Assembly (NCBI GenBank): GCA_964564785.1
Contig: CAZMCT010000051.1
Coordinates: 1 to 25,193 of the forward strand
Direction: 5' to 3'
DNA: 25,193 nt
Source: CAZMCT01 sp964564785
Lineage (GTDB): Bacteria > Planctomycetota > Phycisphaerae > UBA1845 > Fen-1342
In this document: one piece after another, positions 1 to 7,352 of the stretch
Layout of the letters: every line of letters begins with the position of its first letter
How positions within the stretch are numbered: the first letter of the stretch is position 1
Notes under the pieces: model-generated
What the model was told of the DNA's origin: nothing
Database searches by the model: none
The model's input: the letters and a program-made list of their open reading frames with translations, nothing else
Position numbers and translations under genes: made by a program

Positions 1-341
1 GCGCTCGGCCGGGCAGTCGGCCGGGGCGGGCAGCGGGCCCGAGCGCGGCCGAGACGGCGTGCGGCGACATTTCATCGGACCTGAATTGAATTCTGGGGGC
101 GCGGCCAGCCGATCCTTGGTATACTTCCAGTATGTAAGGGCAATTTGGATCAGCCCCTGCGGTGTGCGACCAGGAAGAATCCGTTTGCGCGAACCGTTGC
201 GCTGACCCTTGGGAGGCCCTGACGACTCACACTCCGGCGGCAGCGCCTCGAGCGCCAGGTCGGAGCAGCGCGGGCCACCCACGTTGATTGAGGGTTCAGC
301 AAACCTCTTCCACCGGCACTGTGGAGGTTGGCCCAATTCAT

Positions 342-371
342 GCGGCGAAGTCGGGTTTCCGGCTTCGCCGC
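342..371 (+). terminator. 13-bp hairpin upstream of ubiE
   Basis: The arms 342-354 and 359-371 pair along 13 positions, 12 Watson-Crick and one T-G, closed by a four-base GTTT loop. The downstream CTTCTGTTGC is only weakly T-rich. It lies about 85 bases before the ubiE start with no gene immediately upstream. It may terminate an unrecognised transcript, or be a structured element. The hairpin is directly visible, but its role is inferred. Confidence 0.35.
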
Positions 372-441
372 TTCTGTTGCGCCCCGGCCCGCGCGGCCCG
401 CGGCCGCCCGGCCCGGCGGCGCACCCGCCCGACATCGTCGC

Positions 442-447
442 TATTCT
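442..447 (+). promoter_or_regulatory. Candidate -10 box for leaderless ubiE
   Basis: TATTCT lies 9 bases before the ubiE ATG at 457, and there is no purine-rich ribosome binding site between them. No clear -35 box is seen. The position fits a transcript beginning a few bases before the start codon. This is one of the weaker members of a set of seven such sites in the window. Confidence 0.3.
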
Positions 448-456
448 GTGCGCGGG

Positions 457-1215
457 ATGACTACCGACCGCCCGCCACGCCGGCCAGCCTGGGATGCCGA
501 GGCGCTCCGCGATCCGCACGCCCAGCCCGATAAACCCGCCCGCGTCCGGGCCATGTTCGACGCCATCGCCGCCACATACGAGCGCGTCAACACGCTCGCC
601 ACCTTCGGCCGCGACGCGGCGTGGCGGCGGCGAGCGGTGGCGGCCGCCGGTGTGCGTCCGGGCGACATTGTGGTCGACGTATGTTGCGGGACGTGCGATT
701 TGCTGCGGACATTCGCGGCCGCCCGACCGGCTCCGCGCGGCCTGCTGGGGGTCGATTTCGCGTCTGGCATGTTGGCGCACGCGGATTTGTCGGCCGTCGC
801 GGTGCCGGTGCAGCTCGTGCGGGCGGACGCCCTGCGGCTGCCGCTGGGGGATGATTCGGTGGACGTGGTGAGCTGCGCGTTCGGGGTGCGGAACTTCGCC
901 GACGCGGCGGCCGGGCTGCGCGAGATGGCCCGCGTGCTGCGGCCGGGCGGGCGGCTGGTGATCCTCGAGTTTGCGCCGCCGAGCGGGCGACTGCGGCGCG
1001 GTTTGTGGAGATTCTACTGCGACCGGGTGTTGCCGCGGCTGGGCGCGTGGGTGAGCGGCGACGCGAGCGCCTATCGCTATCTGCCGCGCTCGATCGAAAC
1101 GTACGAATCGGCGGAAGCGCTGGCCGAGCGTATGGCGGCCGCGGGGCTCCGCGACGTGGTGCTGCGCCGCATGCATCTGGGCGGCGTGGTGCTCTACCGC
1201 GGGGTCAAGCGGTAG
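457..1215 (+). CDS. ubiE: UbiE/MenG-type quinone methyltransferase
   Basis: This 252-residue class I SAM-dependent methyltransferase is of the UbiE/MenG family, which C-methylates demethylmenaquinone (or the ubiquinone precursor) late in quinone synthesis at the inner face of the membrane. The N-terminal VRAMFDAIAATYERVN (about residues 30-45) is the family start signature. SAM motif I is at about 71-81, followed by CAFGVRNFAD, PGGRLVILEF and a C-terminal block with SGDASAYRYLPRSI. The length is normal for the family. Motif I reads CCGTCDLL, with Cys80 where the family usually has Gly. I chose the ATG at 457 because the in-frame sequence before it is low-complexity Arg/Ala/Pro. There is no Shine-Dalgarno site. 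Menaquinone is the likelier substrate if the host is a planctomycete, but that is inference. Confidence 0.9.
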   Translation: MTTDRPPRRPAWDAEALRDPHAQPDKPARVRAMFDAIAATYERVNTLATFGRDAAWRRRAVAAAGVRPGDIVVDVCCGTCDLLRTFAAARPAPRGLLGVDFASGMLAHADLSAVAVPVQLVRADALRLPLGDDSVDVVSCAFGVRNFADAAAGLREMARVLRPGGRLVILEFAPPSGRLRRGLWRFYCDRVLPRLGAWVSGDASAYRYLPRSIETYESAEALAERMAAAGLRDVVLRRMHLGGVVLYRGVKR

Positions 1216-1298
1216 GCGCCACGCCGCGCGTTCGATTTTTCCGACCCCGTCCGGAGGTAGAAGTGCCCGACAAAACCAATAACAAAACCAAACTGGGG

Positions 1299-1370
1299 GA
1301 CCGACCTCCGGTCGGTCAGGTGACAGGCCAGGGGCCTGTCCCCCAAGGTTTGACAGGCTAGAGGCCTGTC
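1299..1370. repeat. Three tandem 8-bp-stem, 3-nt-loop palindromes
   Basis: Three hairpins follow each other: 1299-1317 (GACCGACC, TCC, GGTCGGTC), 1322-1340 (GACAGGCC, AGG, GGCCTGTC) and 1352-1370 (GACAGGCT, AGA, GGCCTGTC, with one G-T pair). Each has an 8-bp stem and a 3-base loop, and the second and third share nearly the same arms. They fill the gap between the convergent ubiE and subtilase genes, so they could act as a bidirectional terminator. They also resemble mobile REP-type elements. The structure is directly visible, while origin and role are inferred. Confidence 0.75.
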
Positions 1371-1392
1371 ATGCAGGGTTGAGATAACCGCT

Positions 1393-4143
1393 CTACGGCA
1401 GCAGTTCGGCCGCGATCACGTCCGCGGTCGTCGGAATGCCCAGCGCACTGAGGTCGAGGAACATGCCGAAGGTGCCGGCGGTCGTGCTGCCCAGCGACGT
1501 GGGCGTGAACTCGAACACGTCCTCGTCCGCCCCGCTCGCCCCGGTGACGCTGAAATTGCCGACCGTCGAGAGCCGCAGGTTCCCGGCGGTCGTCAGCGTC
1601 AGCGCATCGACGTCCTCTTCGCTGCTCGTGGACAGCCCCACGTCGCTGCCGTCGAAGTAGTAGGCCCAGGTGCCCGCCGTCGCTGCCCCCAGCGTCGTCG
1701 GCGTGAACTGGAGCACGTCCTCGTCCCGCAACCCGCTCAGCCCGCTCACGCTCGGCGCGCCGGTGGTGGAGATCAGCAGCTTGCCGTCGGCCGTGAGCTC
1801 CAGTGCGTCGATGTCCTCGGTGCTCTGCGTCAGCCCGACGTCGCTGCCGTCGAAGTAGAACGTCCAGTTCCCAGCCGTGTTCGCCCCGAGCGAGGTCGGC
1901 GTGAACTTCACGATGTCCGAATCGTCCACGTTCGTCCCGTTGGGCCCGCCGCTCAGCCCGGCCAGCGTACCGTCGACGTCGACGCTGATCAGCAGTTCGC
2001 CGGAGGGCAGCAGGGCCAGCGCGTCGATCGCGAACGCGCTCAGTCCCACGTCGCTGCCGTCGAAGTACAGCGCCCAGACGCCGGTCCCCGTGTCGTACGA
2101 AACGATGTCCTCGTCCTGGACCGTTCCAATCGTCGGCACCGTTGTCCCGCCCGTGAACGTCAGCAGCACAACCTCGCCGGCCGCCTCGCACTCGTCCGGG
2201 ACGCCGTTGCCGTTCGCGTCCTGGCTCGTGCCGGCCGCGATGTCACAACTGTCAGGCACATCGTTGTTGTTGCAGTCCAGCGCCGTGCCGCCGGCGAGGT
2301 CGCACTCGTCCGGCACGCCGTTGCCGTTGCAGTCCTCCGACCAGCCGCCGTAGATGTCGCATTCGTCCGGGACGGTGTTCGCGTTGCAGTCGAGGCTGGT
2401 GCCCGAGGCCACGTCGCACGAGTCCGGCACGCCGTTGTAGTTGCAGTCGTTCGCCGTGCCGCCGGCGATGTCGCACGCATCCTCGATCCCGTTGCCGTTG
2501 CAGTCCGCCGTCAGCGGGCCCGGCTCGCAGACCCCGCCCACGCACACCTCGATCCCGTTGCAATCGTTCCCGTCGCTGCAATCCGCGTTCGTCTCGCACT
2601 CGGGCGCCGTGTTCAAAGCGTTGTACAGGTTCACCCGCCCCGAACCCAGCTTGCCCACGTACGCCGGGTTCAGGCCGTCCAACGGGTCGGCCGTGTCCCG
2701 CAGCCGCGCCCACACCTGCCCCGCGCTCCAGGTCGGGTTCTGCGACCAGATCAGCGCCGCCGCCGACGCGGTCAGGGGCGTGGCCATCGACGTGCCCGAA
2801 ATGGCGGCCACGTAATCCGAGGACGGGGCGGAGTGGTTGTGGTACGTGCTGTAGATGCTCACGCCCGGCGCCGAGATGTCGACCCACGTCCCATAACTCG
2901 AAAAGCTCGCCTTCAGGTCGTTCGAGTCCGTCGCCGCCACGCAATACACGTCCGACCGCGCGCACAGGTAGTCGGCCGTCTGGTTGTTGCTGTTGCCCGC
3001 GGCCTTGAACACCAGGCCGCCCGAGGCGATGAAGTAGTCCACGGCCGCGCCCACGCCGCCCGAGTTCGAGCTCCCCCAACTGCACGAGGCGATCGAGGCG
3101 CCGTTGTTGGCCGCGTAGTAGAAGGCCGAGGCCGCGAAGTCCATCCGCACGTATCCGACTTCGGTGCCGCCACTGCTGCCCGACCAGCCGATCCGCAGCC
3201 CCATCACCTTCACGCCGTTGCCCGTCGGTTGCAGCGTGCCGTTGCCCCAGCCGCCGGCGGGGGCCGCGACGGCGTAGCCGTTGTTGTTCAACGCCGCGAC
3301 GTTGCCGGCACAGTGCGTACCGTGCCCGTTGAAGTCACGCGGGTCATTGTCGGCCGTGCTGCAATCCTCACCCGACCAGCAGCCGGTCACACCGGTCACC
3401 CAGTCCCAGCCGACCCAGTCGTCGACGTAGCCGTTGCCGTCGTCGTCCACGCCGGCCGTGCCGTTCTTTTCCGCCCAGTTCACCCACATGTTGCCGTCCA
3501 CGTTGGTGGGCGTGCTGTACGACGCGGCGCTGCCGCCGAGGTCCTTGTGGAAGTAGCGCACGCCGGTGTCCAGCACGGCCGCGATGACGCCCGGATCGCC
3601 GGTTTCGAGGTTCCAGGCCTCGGGGGCGTCGAGGTCGTGGTCGCTGGCGGTGTTGAGGTGCCACTGAGCGCTGTAGTTGCCGTCATTGGGCGTCGCATCG
3701 ACCGGGTGGATCCCGATCCTCTCGACGTGGACGACGCCCGGGGTGGCCGCAAACGCCGCGAGCACCTCGTCGAGCGTGGCCCGCGACGCGTCGAAACGCA
3801 CGACGTAGTAGCCCGACAGGTCGGGCAGGCCGGCGCGAAGCGCCGCCTCGCGCTCGGCTCCCGGGAACTGCTTGCGGATGGCCGCGACGCCGAAGCCCTC
3901 CACCAGGCCGTCGAAGGCCCGGTCGCCCAGGACGGGAACCGACTCGGCGTCCAGCCCGCCGGCGGTTCGCAGCGCCTCGAGCTGCCCCGTGATCACCGCG
4001 TCGAACTCGACCACGATTTCATCAGGCACGACCAGATCCGGCGCGGCGACCGGTTCGATCACGCCCGGAAGCACCCGAGCGTCCTCACCGAACGTCGGAA
4101 CCACAATGCCCAGCAGCGCAGCGATCAGCAGAGAGTGTCGCAC
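1393..4143 (-). CDS. Secreted subtilisin-like (S8) protease with Ca-binding and tandem C-terminal repeats
   Basis: This is a 916-residue exported serine endopeptidase. A signal peptide covers about residues 1-19. A pro-region follows, and then an S8 catalytic domain (about 155-512) with the triad Asp192 (VLDTGV), His274 (NGHGTHCAG) and Ser452 (SGTSMATP), plus the oxyanion Asn384 (AAGNSN). A Cys-rich stretch (515-542) leads to six exact-period 19-residue DCNxNGVPDECD-like repeats (547-653), a thrombospondin-3-like calcium-binding pattern. The C-terminus holds about three and a half copies of a unit of about 68 residues marked by YFDGSDVGL. The start is GTG, supported by an AGGAGG 7-8 bases upstream. 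The natural substrate is unknown. No C-terminal membrane anchor or sorting signal is seen, so the enzyme is probably released or held through its repeats. Confidence 0.93.
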   Translation of the reverse strand: MRHSLLIAALLGIVVPTFGEDARVLPGVIEPVAAPDLVVPDEIVVEFDAVITGQLEALRTAGGLDAESVPVLGDRAFDGLVEGFGVAAIRKQFPGAEREAALRAGLPDLSGYYVVRFDASRATLDEVLAAFAATPGVVHVERIGIHPVDATPNDGNYSAQWHLNTASDHDLDAPEAWNLETGDPGVIAAVLDTGVRYFHKDLGGSAASYSTPTNVDGNMWVNWAEKNGTAGVDDDGNGYVDDWVGWDWVTGVTGCWSGEDCSTADNDPRDFNGHGTHCAGNVAALNNNGYAVAAPAGGWGNGTLQPTGNGVKVMGLRIGWSGSSGGTEVGYVRMDFAASAFYYAANNGASIASCSWGSSNSGGVGAAVDYFIASGGLVFKAAGNSNNQTADYLCARSDVYCVAATDSNDLKASFSSYGTWVDISAPGVSIYSTYHNHSAPSSDYVAAISGTSMATPLTASAAALIWSQNPTWSAGQVWARLRDTADPLDGLNPAYVGKLGSGRVNLYNALNTAPECETNADCSDGNDCNGIEVCVGGVCEPGPLTADCNGNGIEDACDIAGGTANDCNYNGVPDSCDVASGTSLDCNANTVPDECDIYGGWSEDCNGNGVPDECDLAGGTALDCNNNDVPDSCDIAAGTSQDANGNGVPDECEAAGEVVLLTFTGGTTVPTIGTVQDEDIVSYDTGTGVWALYFDGSDVGLSAFAIDALALLPSGELLISVDVDGTLAGLSGGPNGTNVDDSDIVKFTPTSLGANTAGNWTFYFDGSDVGLTQSTEDIDALELTADGKLLISTTGAPSVSGLSGLRDEDVLQFTPTTLGAATAGTWAYYFDGSDVGLSTSSEEDVDALTLTTAGNLRLSTVGNFSVTGASGADEDVFEFTPTSLGSTTAGTFGMFLDLSALGIPTTADVIAAELLP
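1396..2118 (-). repeat. About 68-residue tandem repeats in subtilase C-terminus
   Basis: Within the subtilase, protein residues 676-916 repeat a module of about 66-70 residues. The marker YFDGSDVGL appears at residues 693, 763 and 829, and a decayed copy (MFLDLSALGI) is at 894. Each copy also carries FTPTxLGxxTAG before the marker and a DALxLxxxGxLxxS segment after it. The final copy is cut short at the stop codon. The modules look beta-rich and I do not recognise the domain. They suggest internal duplication of a binding or structural unit. Confidence 0.8.
2185..2505 (-). repeat. 57-bp tandem repeat encoding six Ca-binding motifs
   Basis: Six in-frame copies of a 57-base unit encode 19-residue repeats starting at protein residues 547, 566, 585, 604, 623 and 642. 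The consensus core is DCNxNGVPDECD, with alternating Cys and Asp residues. The last copy has lost its first Cys (DANGNG). The spacing is exactly 19 residues throughout, which points to repeated unequal crossover or slippage under selection for the motif. Confidence 0.85.
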
Positions 4144-4449
4144 GGCGAACCTCCTGACTTGAAAAACGACGTGGCTTCAACTCCGATCCGAAGGCGCCCC
4201 GGACGGCGGAGAGCTTGCCGCAAGGGACATGGATGAGAGCGGCTCCCGGCCATCCCGAGCGCCCGACGGGCACTTCCACGCCTGAAAATAGGGTTCTGCG
4301 GGCCGGATGTCAATCCGGGGTGCCCGCCGGCGCCGCGGGCCGGGCCGCGGAGATGGGGCGTTTGACCGCGGCCGGCGCAACAAGGGCACGGCCCGCAGGT
4401 GCGTCTGGCGGGCCGTGGGCACTGGCGTTCCGGACGAGATTGGGCGGGC
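4144..4449. other. Gap between PEP-CTERM gene and subtilase gene
   Basis: No coding sequence is supported here. The half near 4450 holds a 10-bp hairpin likely to end the upstream PEP-CTERM transcript. The end near 4143 holds the AGGAGG ribosome binding site of the subtilase. I could not identify a convincing promoter with both boxes for the subtilase in this GC-rich stretch. Confidence 0.5.
4387..4417 (-). terminator. Hairpin downstream of PEP-CTERM gene
   Basis: Arms CACGGCCCGC (4387-4396) and GCGGGCCGTG (4408-4417) form a perfect 10-bp stem with an 11-base loop. It lies about 33 bases past the stop codon of the minus-strand gene ending at 4450. The minus strand continues CCCTTGTTGC, so the T-tract is poor. 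It is a plausible transcription end or mRNA 3' stabiliser. Confidence 0.4.
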
Positions 4450-5181
4450 CTAACGGCGTCGCCGCAGAACGGCTCCGAGAGCCAAGAGCAACAGCGCACC
4501 GGGCTCCGGAGTGATTACGAACGCGAGATCGTGCGTATCGTTGAAATCACCGTCGCGAATCAGCTCCCAGCCGGCGGCACCCCAGAACACGCCGAAGTCG
4601 TTCCAATGATCGAGCGAGGTCTTCCAGCCGATGTGCGACTGAACCGGGTCGTTGATCACGGTCGAGAGGTCGAGCCAGTAGATGGTGCCCTCCTCCTGGA
4701 AAAACGGCTCCGGGATGTTCTCGATGTTGCACTGGTAGTACAGCAGGTGATCGGGCAGTGGCCACGGCGGGTTTGGCATCCCGATGAAGCGCTGCTCGCC
4801 CTGGCCGGCCAGCCGCGTCGTGAACTGACCGGCCGACGCGTAGAAGTCGCGCGACCACAGTAACTCGCCGGGCATGCTGAACGCCGGCCCCTCGCCATCC
4901 GGGTCGGGAATGTCGGCGTGAATGCTGGCGTGGACACTGATGATCGGACACGGGCGATCCTGCCACCACGAATACCAGAAGTGAATGTCGCTGACGGGGC
5001 CGCTCCCGCTGCATTGCCAGTCGTCGGCCACGACGTTGCCCTGGACGATGTCCACGTCGTAGCCGTTTGGGTCCGGCAGTTGTGGAAAGTGCATCTTGTG
5101 CGGATCGTTCACGTCCCAGTCCGCGGCGGCCGGGACGGCCAGCAGGCAGAGCCCTGCGGCAAACAGTGTGAAACTCCTCAT
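4450..5181 (-). CDS. PEP-CTERM-sorted secreted protein, function unknown
   Basis: This 243-residue exported protein has an N-terminal signal peptide (about residues 1-20, Ala-rich cleavage site before DWDVND) and a C-terminal PEP-CTERM sorting signal at 225-243: PEP, a Leu/Ala-rich membrane segment, then RRRR. PEP-CTERM proteins are processed by exosortase in exopolysaccharide-producing bacteria, and no exosortase gene is in this window. The mature part contains DDWQCSGSGPVSDIHFW and many Trp residues, a pattern I associate with planctomycete secreted proteins of unknown function. I chose the ATG at 5181 because GGAGGA lies 6-9 bases upstream. The open frame extends to a GTG at 5202, which would bury that site. 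A structured leader of about 285 bases may precede the gene. Confidence 0.8.
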   Translation of the reverse strand: MRSFTLFAAGLCLLAVPAAADWDVNDPHKMHFPQLPDPNGYDVDIVQGNVVADDWQCSGSGPVSDIHFWYSWWQDRPCPIISVHASIHADIPDPDGEGPAFSMPGELLWSRDFYASAGQFTTRLAGQGEQRFIGMPNPPWPLPDHLLYYQCNIENIPEPFFQEEGTIYWLDLSTVINDPVQSHIGWKTSLDHWNDFGVFWGAAGWELIRDGDFNDTHDLAFVITPEPGALLLLALGAVLRRRR

Positions 5182-5474
5182 GATGAATCCTCCTTCCATC
5201 ACCCGGGCACGCCCCTGCGGCGTGAATTGAGCCGCGGCTCAAGGCCGGAATCGGCGCGGAGGGTCGGTCCGTGCAATCGCGTTATCCGGGTGCGAGCGCT
5301 GCCGGCACAGTCCGCCGTGCAACAGCCAGTGTCGGACGGGGGTTCCCGGAACGCCGGGCGGACGGTGACACTGGCGCTCGCCTACCTCCTCCTGCCCGTG
5401 CGGCCCCCACGGGCCCGGCCAACAGGTGCGAGGTCGCACGCGCGCAAACCGACAGATGTGGAGGCTCAATCCTA
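5182..5474 (-). promoter_or_regulatory. Structured 5' leader of the PEP-CTERM gene
   Basis: Between a good minus-strand promoter and the ATG at 5181 lie several inverted repeats. GTGCGA/TCGCAC is at 5426-5439. A 7-bp stem is at 5394-5414. A nested structure at 5325-5375 has 9-bp outer arms GCCAGTGTC/GACACTGGC enclosing CCCGG/CCGGG. A perfect 16-base palindrome, TTGAGCCGCGGCTCAA, is at 5227-5242. No gene fits this stretch. It could be a regulatory leader, an RNA of its own, or a promoter region with a protein-binding palindrome. I recognise no known riboswitch class. Confidence 0.45.
5227..5242. promoter_or_regulatory. 16-bp perfect palindrome, candidate operator
   Basis: TTGAGCCGCGGCTCAA reads the same on both strands. 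It lies 46 bases upstream of the start of the PEP-CTERM gene and outside any gene. A perfect palindrome with no loop is more typical of a dimeric protein binding site than of an RNA hairpin. The bound regulator, if any, is unknown. Confidence 0.4.
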
Positions 5475-5503
5475 ATAATGTCTCCATTTGAGGGGAGTGT
5501 CAA
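5475..5503 (-). promoter_or_regulatory. Sigma-70-like promoter reading leftwards
   Basis: On the minus strand TTGACA (5498-5503) is a perfect -35 box, followed by a 17-base spacer and CATTAT (5475-5480), a 4/6 match to the -10 consensus. The predicted start of transcription is near 5468. The next gene on this strand begins at 5181, which gives a leader of about 285 bases. It stands out in GC-rich surroundings. Confidence 0.5.
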
Positions 5504-5584
5504 CAAAAACCCGCTCGCCGGTGCGGTCGAAAGCGCGTTCGCGCTGCGCGGCGTCAGATTCCGCCCCCCCCGCGTGCCGCGCGG

Positions 5585-6586
5585 CTAATTCCCGTCGAGC
5601 ACCTTGCCGAGCCCCCCGAGGATGCTGCCCTCGCCGGTCTGCTTGCCGGTGGCGCCGCCCGTGGCGTGAATGCGGTCAGCCAGGCGCACGAACGGCAGCG
5701 ACTGGAGCCACACATCGCCCGGCCCGCCGAGCATTGCGAAGAACAGCCCCTCGCCGCCGAACAGCGTGTTGCGGAACCCGCCCACGAACTGGATGTCGTA
5801 CGACACGCTCGGCTGGAACGCGACCAGGCACCCGGTATCGACCCGCAGCGCCTCGCCGGCCGCGAGCCGCCGGTGGCACAGCGTTCCGCCGGCGTGCACG
5901 AACGCGAGCCCGTCGCCCTTGAGCCGCTGGAGGATGAACCCTTCGCCGCCGAACAGCCCCGCGCCCAGCCGCTTGGTGAACGCGATACCGATCGAGACGC
6001 CCCGCGCCGCGCACAAGAACGAGTTCTTCTGGCACAGCAGTTCGCCCCCGAGCTGCCCCAGGTCCATCGGCACGATCTTGCCCGGATACGGCGCGGCGAA
6101 CGCCACCTGCTGCTTGCCCGGGCCGCGGCTCGTAAACGTGGTCATGAACAGCGACTCCCCGGTCAGCATGCGCTTGCCGGCCGAAAACACCTTGCCGAGC
6201 AATCCCTGGTCGCGATCGCTCTGATCGCCGAGCTTCGTCTCCATCTCGATGCCGGGGGTCATGTACATCATCGCCCCGGCTTCGGCGACCACCATCTCGC
6301 CGGGGTCGAGCTCGATCTCGACGTACTGCATGTCGTCGCCCGTGATCTGGTAGTCGATTTCGTCGCTGCGGCGGACGGAGGCCGGCGCCGGCGGGTGTTC
6401 ACCCGCGGCGGGGGTATGCGTTCGAAGCTGGCCCAGGTGCCGCGCGGCCGTCCACGAGCTCAGGCCGGGGCCGAACACGAGCGTATTCTCGCCCTGCAAA
6501 CCCGGCAGCCGCGTCGCGAGTTCCTCGAGCGACATCGGACCGACGGCGCGACCGGCGTCGGCGTAGTACCACTCCGCTCTGGACAT
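5585..6586 (-). CDS. GYF_2 (DUF4339)-AIM24/TIGR00266 fusion protein
   Basis: This is a 333-residue protein with two parts. Residues 5-52 (EWYYADAGRAVGPMSLEELATRL) match the GYF_2/DUF4339 domain, a small presumed peptide-binding module. Residues about 76-325 match the AIM24/TIGR00266 family, with the family-like segments AEAGAMMYMTPGIEMET, LFGGEGFILQRLKGDG and a repeated LFGGEG near residue 285. AIM24-like proteins form beta-rich trimer-like folds; their bacterial role is not established. The start ATG is preceded by GGAGG with a 9-base gap. The Gly-rich C-terminus (about 312-333) looks flexible. There is no signal peptide, so a cytoplasmic or membrane-peripheral location is likely. Confidence 0.85.
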   Translation of the reverse strand: MSRAEWYYADAGRAVGPMSLEELATRLPGLQGENTLVFGPGLSSWTAARHLGQLRTHTPAAGEHPPAPASVRRSDEIDYQITGDDMQYVEIELDPGEMVVAEAGAMMYMTPGIEMETKLGDQSDRDQGLLGKVFSAGKRMLTGESLFMTTFTSRGPGKQQVAFAAPYPGKIVPMDLGQLGGELLCQKNSFLCAARGVSIGIAFTKRLGAGLFGGEGFILQRLKGDGLAFVHAGGTLCHRRLAAGEALRVDTGCLVAFQPSVSYDIQFVGGFRNTLFGGEGLFFAMLGGPGDVWLQSLPFVRLADRIHATGGATGKQTGEGSILGGLGKVLDGN

Positions 6587-6709
6587 GTCATTCCACCTCC
6601 CGTTCGCAACGACCTGAGCCCGCGATCCGGTGCCCCCGGTGTCGCGGGGACGCGGGGCAAGTGCGGCCGGGCGACCGCAGCTCGCGCGCCGGTCGCGCGC
6701 TCGGATTCG

Positions 6710-7207
6710 CTATTCCAGCGATTCACCAGTGCCCGACGAGCCGGCCGGCGGCGTCGTGGGCCGCGGTTCGAGGCCCGGCGCGGGGACGGGTTCCATCGAA
6801 GTCGGAGCGGGCGTCGCCGGGCTCGGCGGCGGTAGGGCGTACGGGTCGGACAGCACGGGCGTTGCGGGTCGAGGACGGCGAATGATCTGGTTCGTGCCCA
6901 CCGTGTTCGAGCGCACGATCAGTGTATCGGGGATGCTGACAACGTTGCCGTTGCCCCAGAACTCGATCTTGGCGAGGCCGGCGCCGTCCTCCACCATGAC
7001 CGTGCAGTTGTTCCCGATGATGGACAGCTTGTTCACGCGCGAGCCGCGCAACACGGTAATCTTGCTACCATTGCCGGTGATGCCGAGATCGCCGTAGTAC
7101 GTGCCCTCCTGCGTCACCGCGTGTCCGACCACCGGAGCGCCCCGCGCACAACCGAACGCGGCCAGCATCAGCCCCGCCACCAGCGCTGTGAACAGTGCGG
7201 TTCTCAT
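6710..7207 (-). CDS. DUF3060-like small exported (lipo)protein
   Basis: A 165-residue protein has an N-terminal hydrophobic segment ending in Cys20 (LAAFGC), an imperfect lipobox, so it may be lipidated there. Residues about 35-105 alternate short strands of the type GITGNGSKITVLRGSRVNKLSIIGNNCTV, like DUF3060 domains, which look like small beta-helical folds of unknown function. The tail (about 108-165) is Pro/Thr/Ser-rich and probably a disordered linker. The ATG at 7207 is chosen because GAGGAG lies 6-7 bases upstream; the open frame extends 14 codons further without support. Its neighbours do not point to a function. Confidence 0.75.
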   Translation of the reverse strand: MRTALFTALVAGLMLAAFGCARGAPVVGHAVTQEGTYYGDLGITGNGSKITVLRGSRVNKLSIIGNNCTVMVEDGAGLAKIEFWGNGNVVSIPDTLIVRSNTVGTNQIIRRPRPATPVLSDPYALPPPSPATPAPTSMEPVPAPGLEPRPTTPPAGSSGTGESLE

Positions 7208-7352
7208 CGTCGTCTCCTCGCTTCCATGCCGTGGATGCCGTGACCTCAACCGCGCCGCGGGTCACGAGTATCGTCAGTGTAACCGCACTCTTGTCGGCAA
7301 GCCATACCGTGGGCCCCAGCGGCCGACGCCCTTTTCGCCGACCCGCCGTCCG

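Larger units (their letters stand above)
1..456. other. Gene-free left edge with a strong hairpin
   Basis: I see no convincing coding sequence here. Reading leftwards, ATG codons at 75 and 70 could start a minus-strand gene that leaves the window, but too little remains to judge. On the plus strand a TATACT hexamer (120-125) sits inside a small inverted repeat (ATACT-TCC-AGTAT). The main feature is a near-perfect 13-bp stem with a GTTT loop at 342-371 (arms GCGGCGAAGTCGG and CCGGCTTCGCCGC, one T-G wobble), followed by a modest T-rich stretch. A weaker stem lies at 304-331. The segment could hold a small RNA ending at this hairpin, or the hairpin could be a leader element of ubiE. Confidence 0.4.

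Noticed and set aside
250..300. CCAGGTCGGAGCAGC resembling a piece of SRP RNA
   Set aside because: The conserved GGAAG loop and the opposing strand of the hairpin are missing.
1299..1370. Possible CRISPR array
   Set aside because: Units are palindromes of about 19 bases with spacers of only 4-11 bases, and no cas genes are present.
2833..4236. 467-codon plus-strand frame opposite the subtilase
   Set aside because: It is antisense to a gene with an intact catalytic triad and signal peptide. Its Val/Arg/His-rich composition is what a complementary frame of high-GC codons produces.
4150..4449. Short frames between 4144 and 4449
   Set aside because: None has a ribosome binding site or recognisable sequence, and several overlap the neighbouring gene ends.
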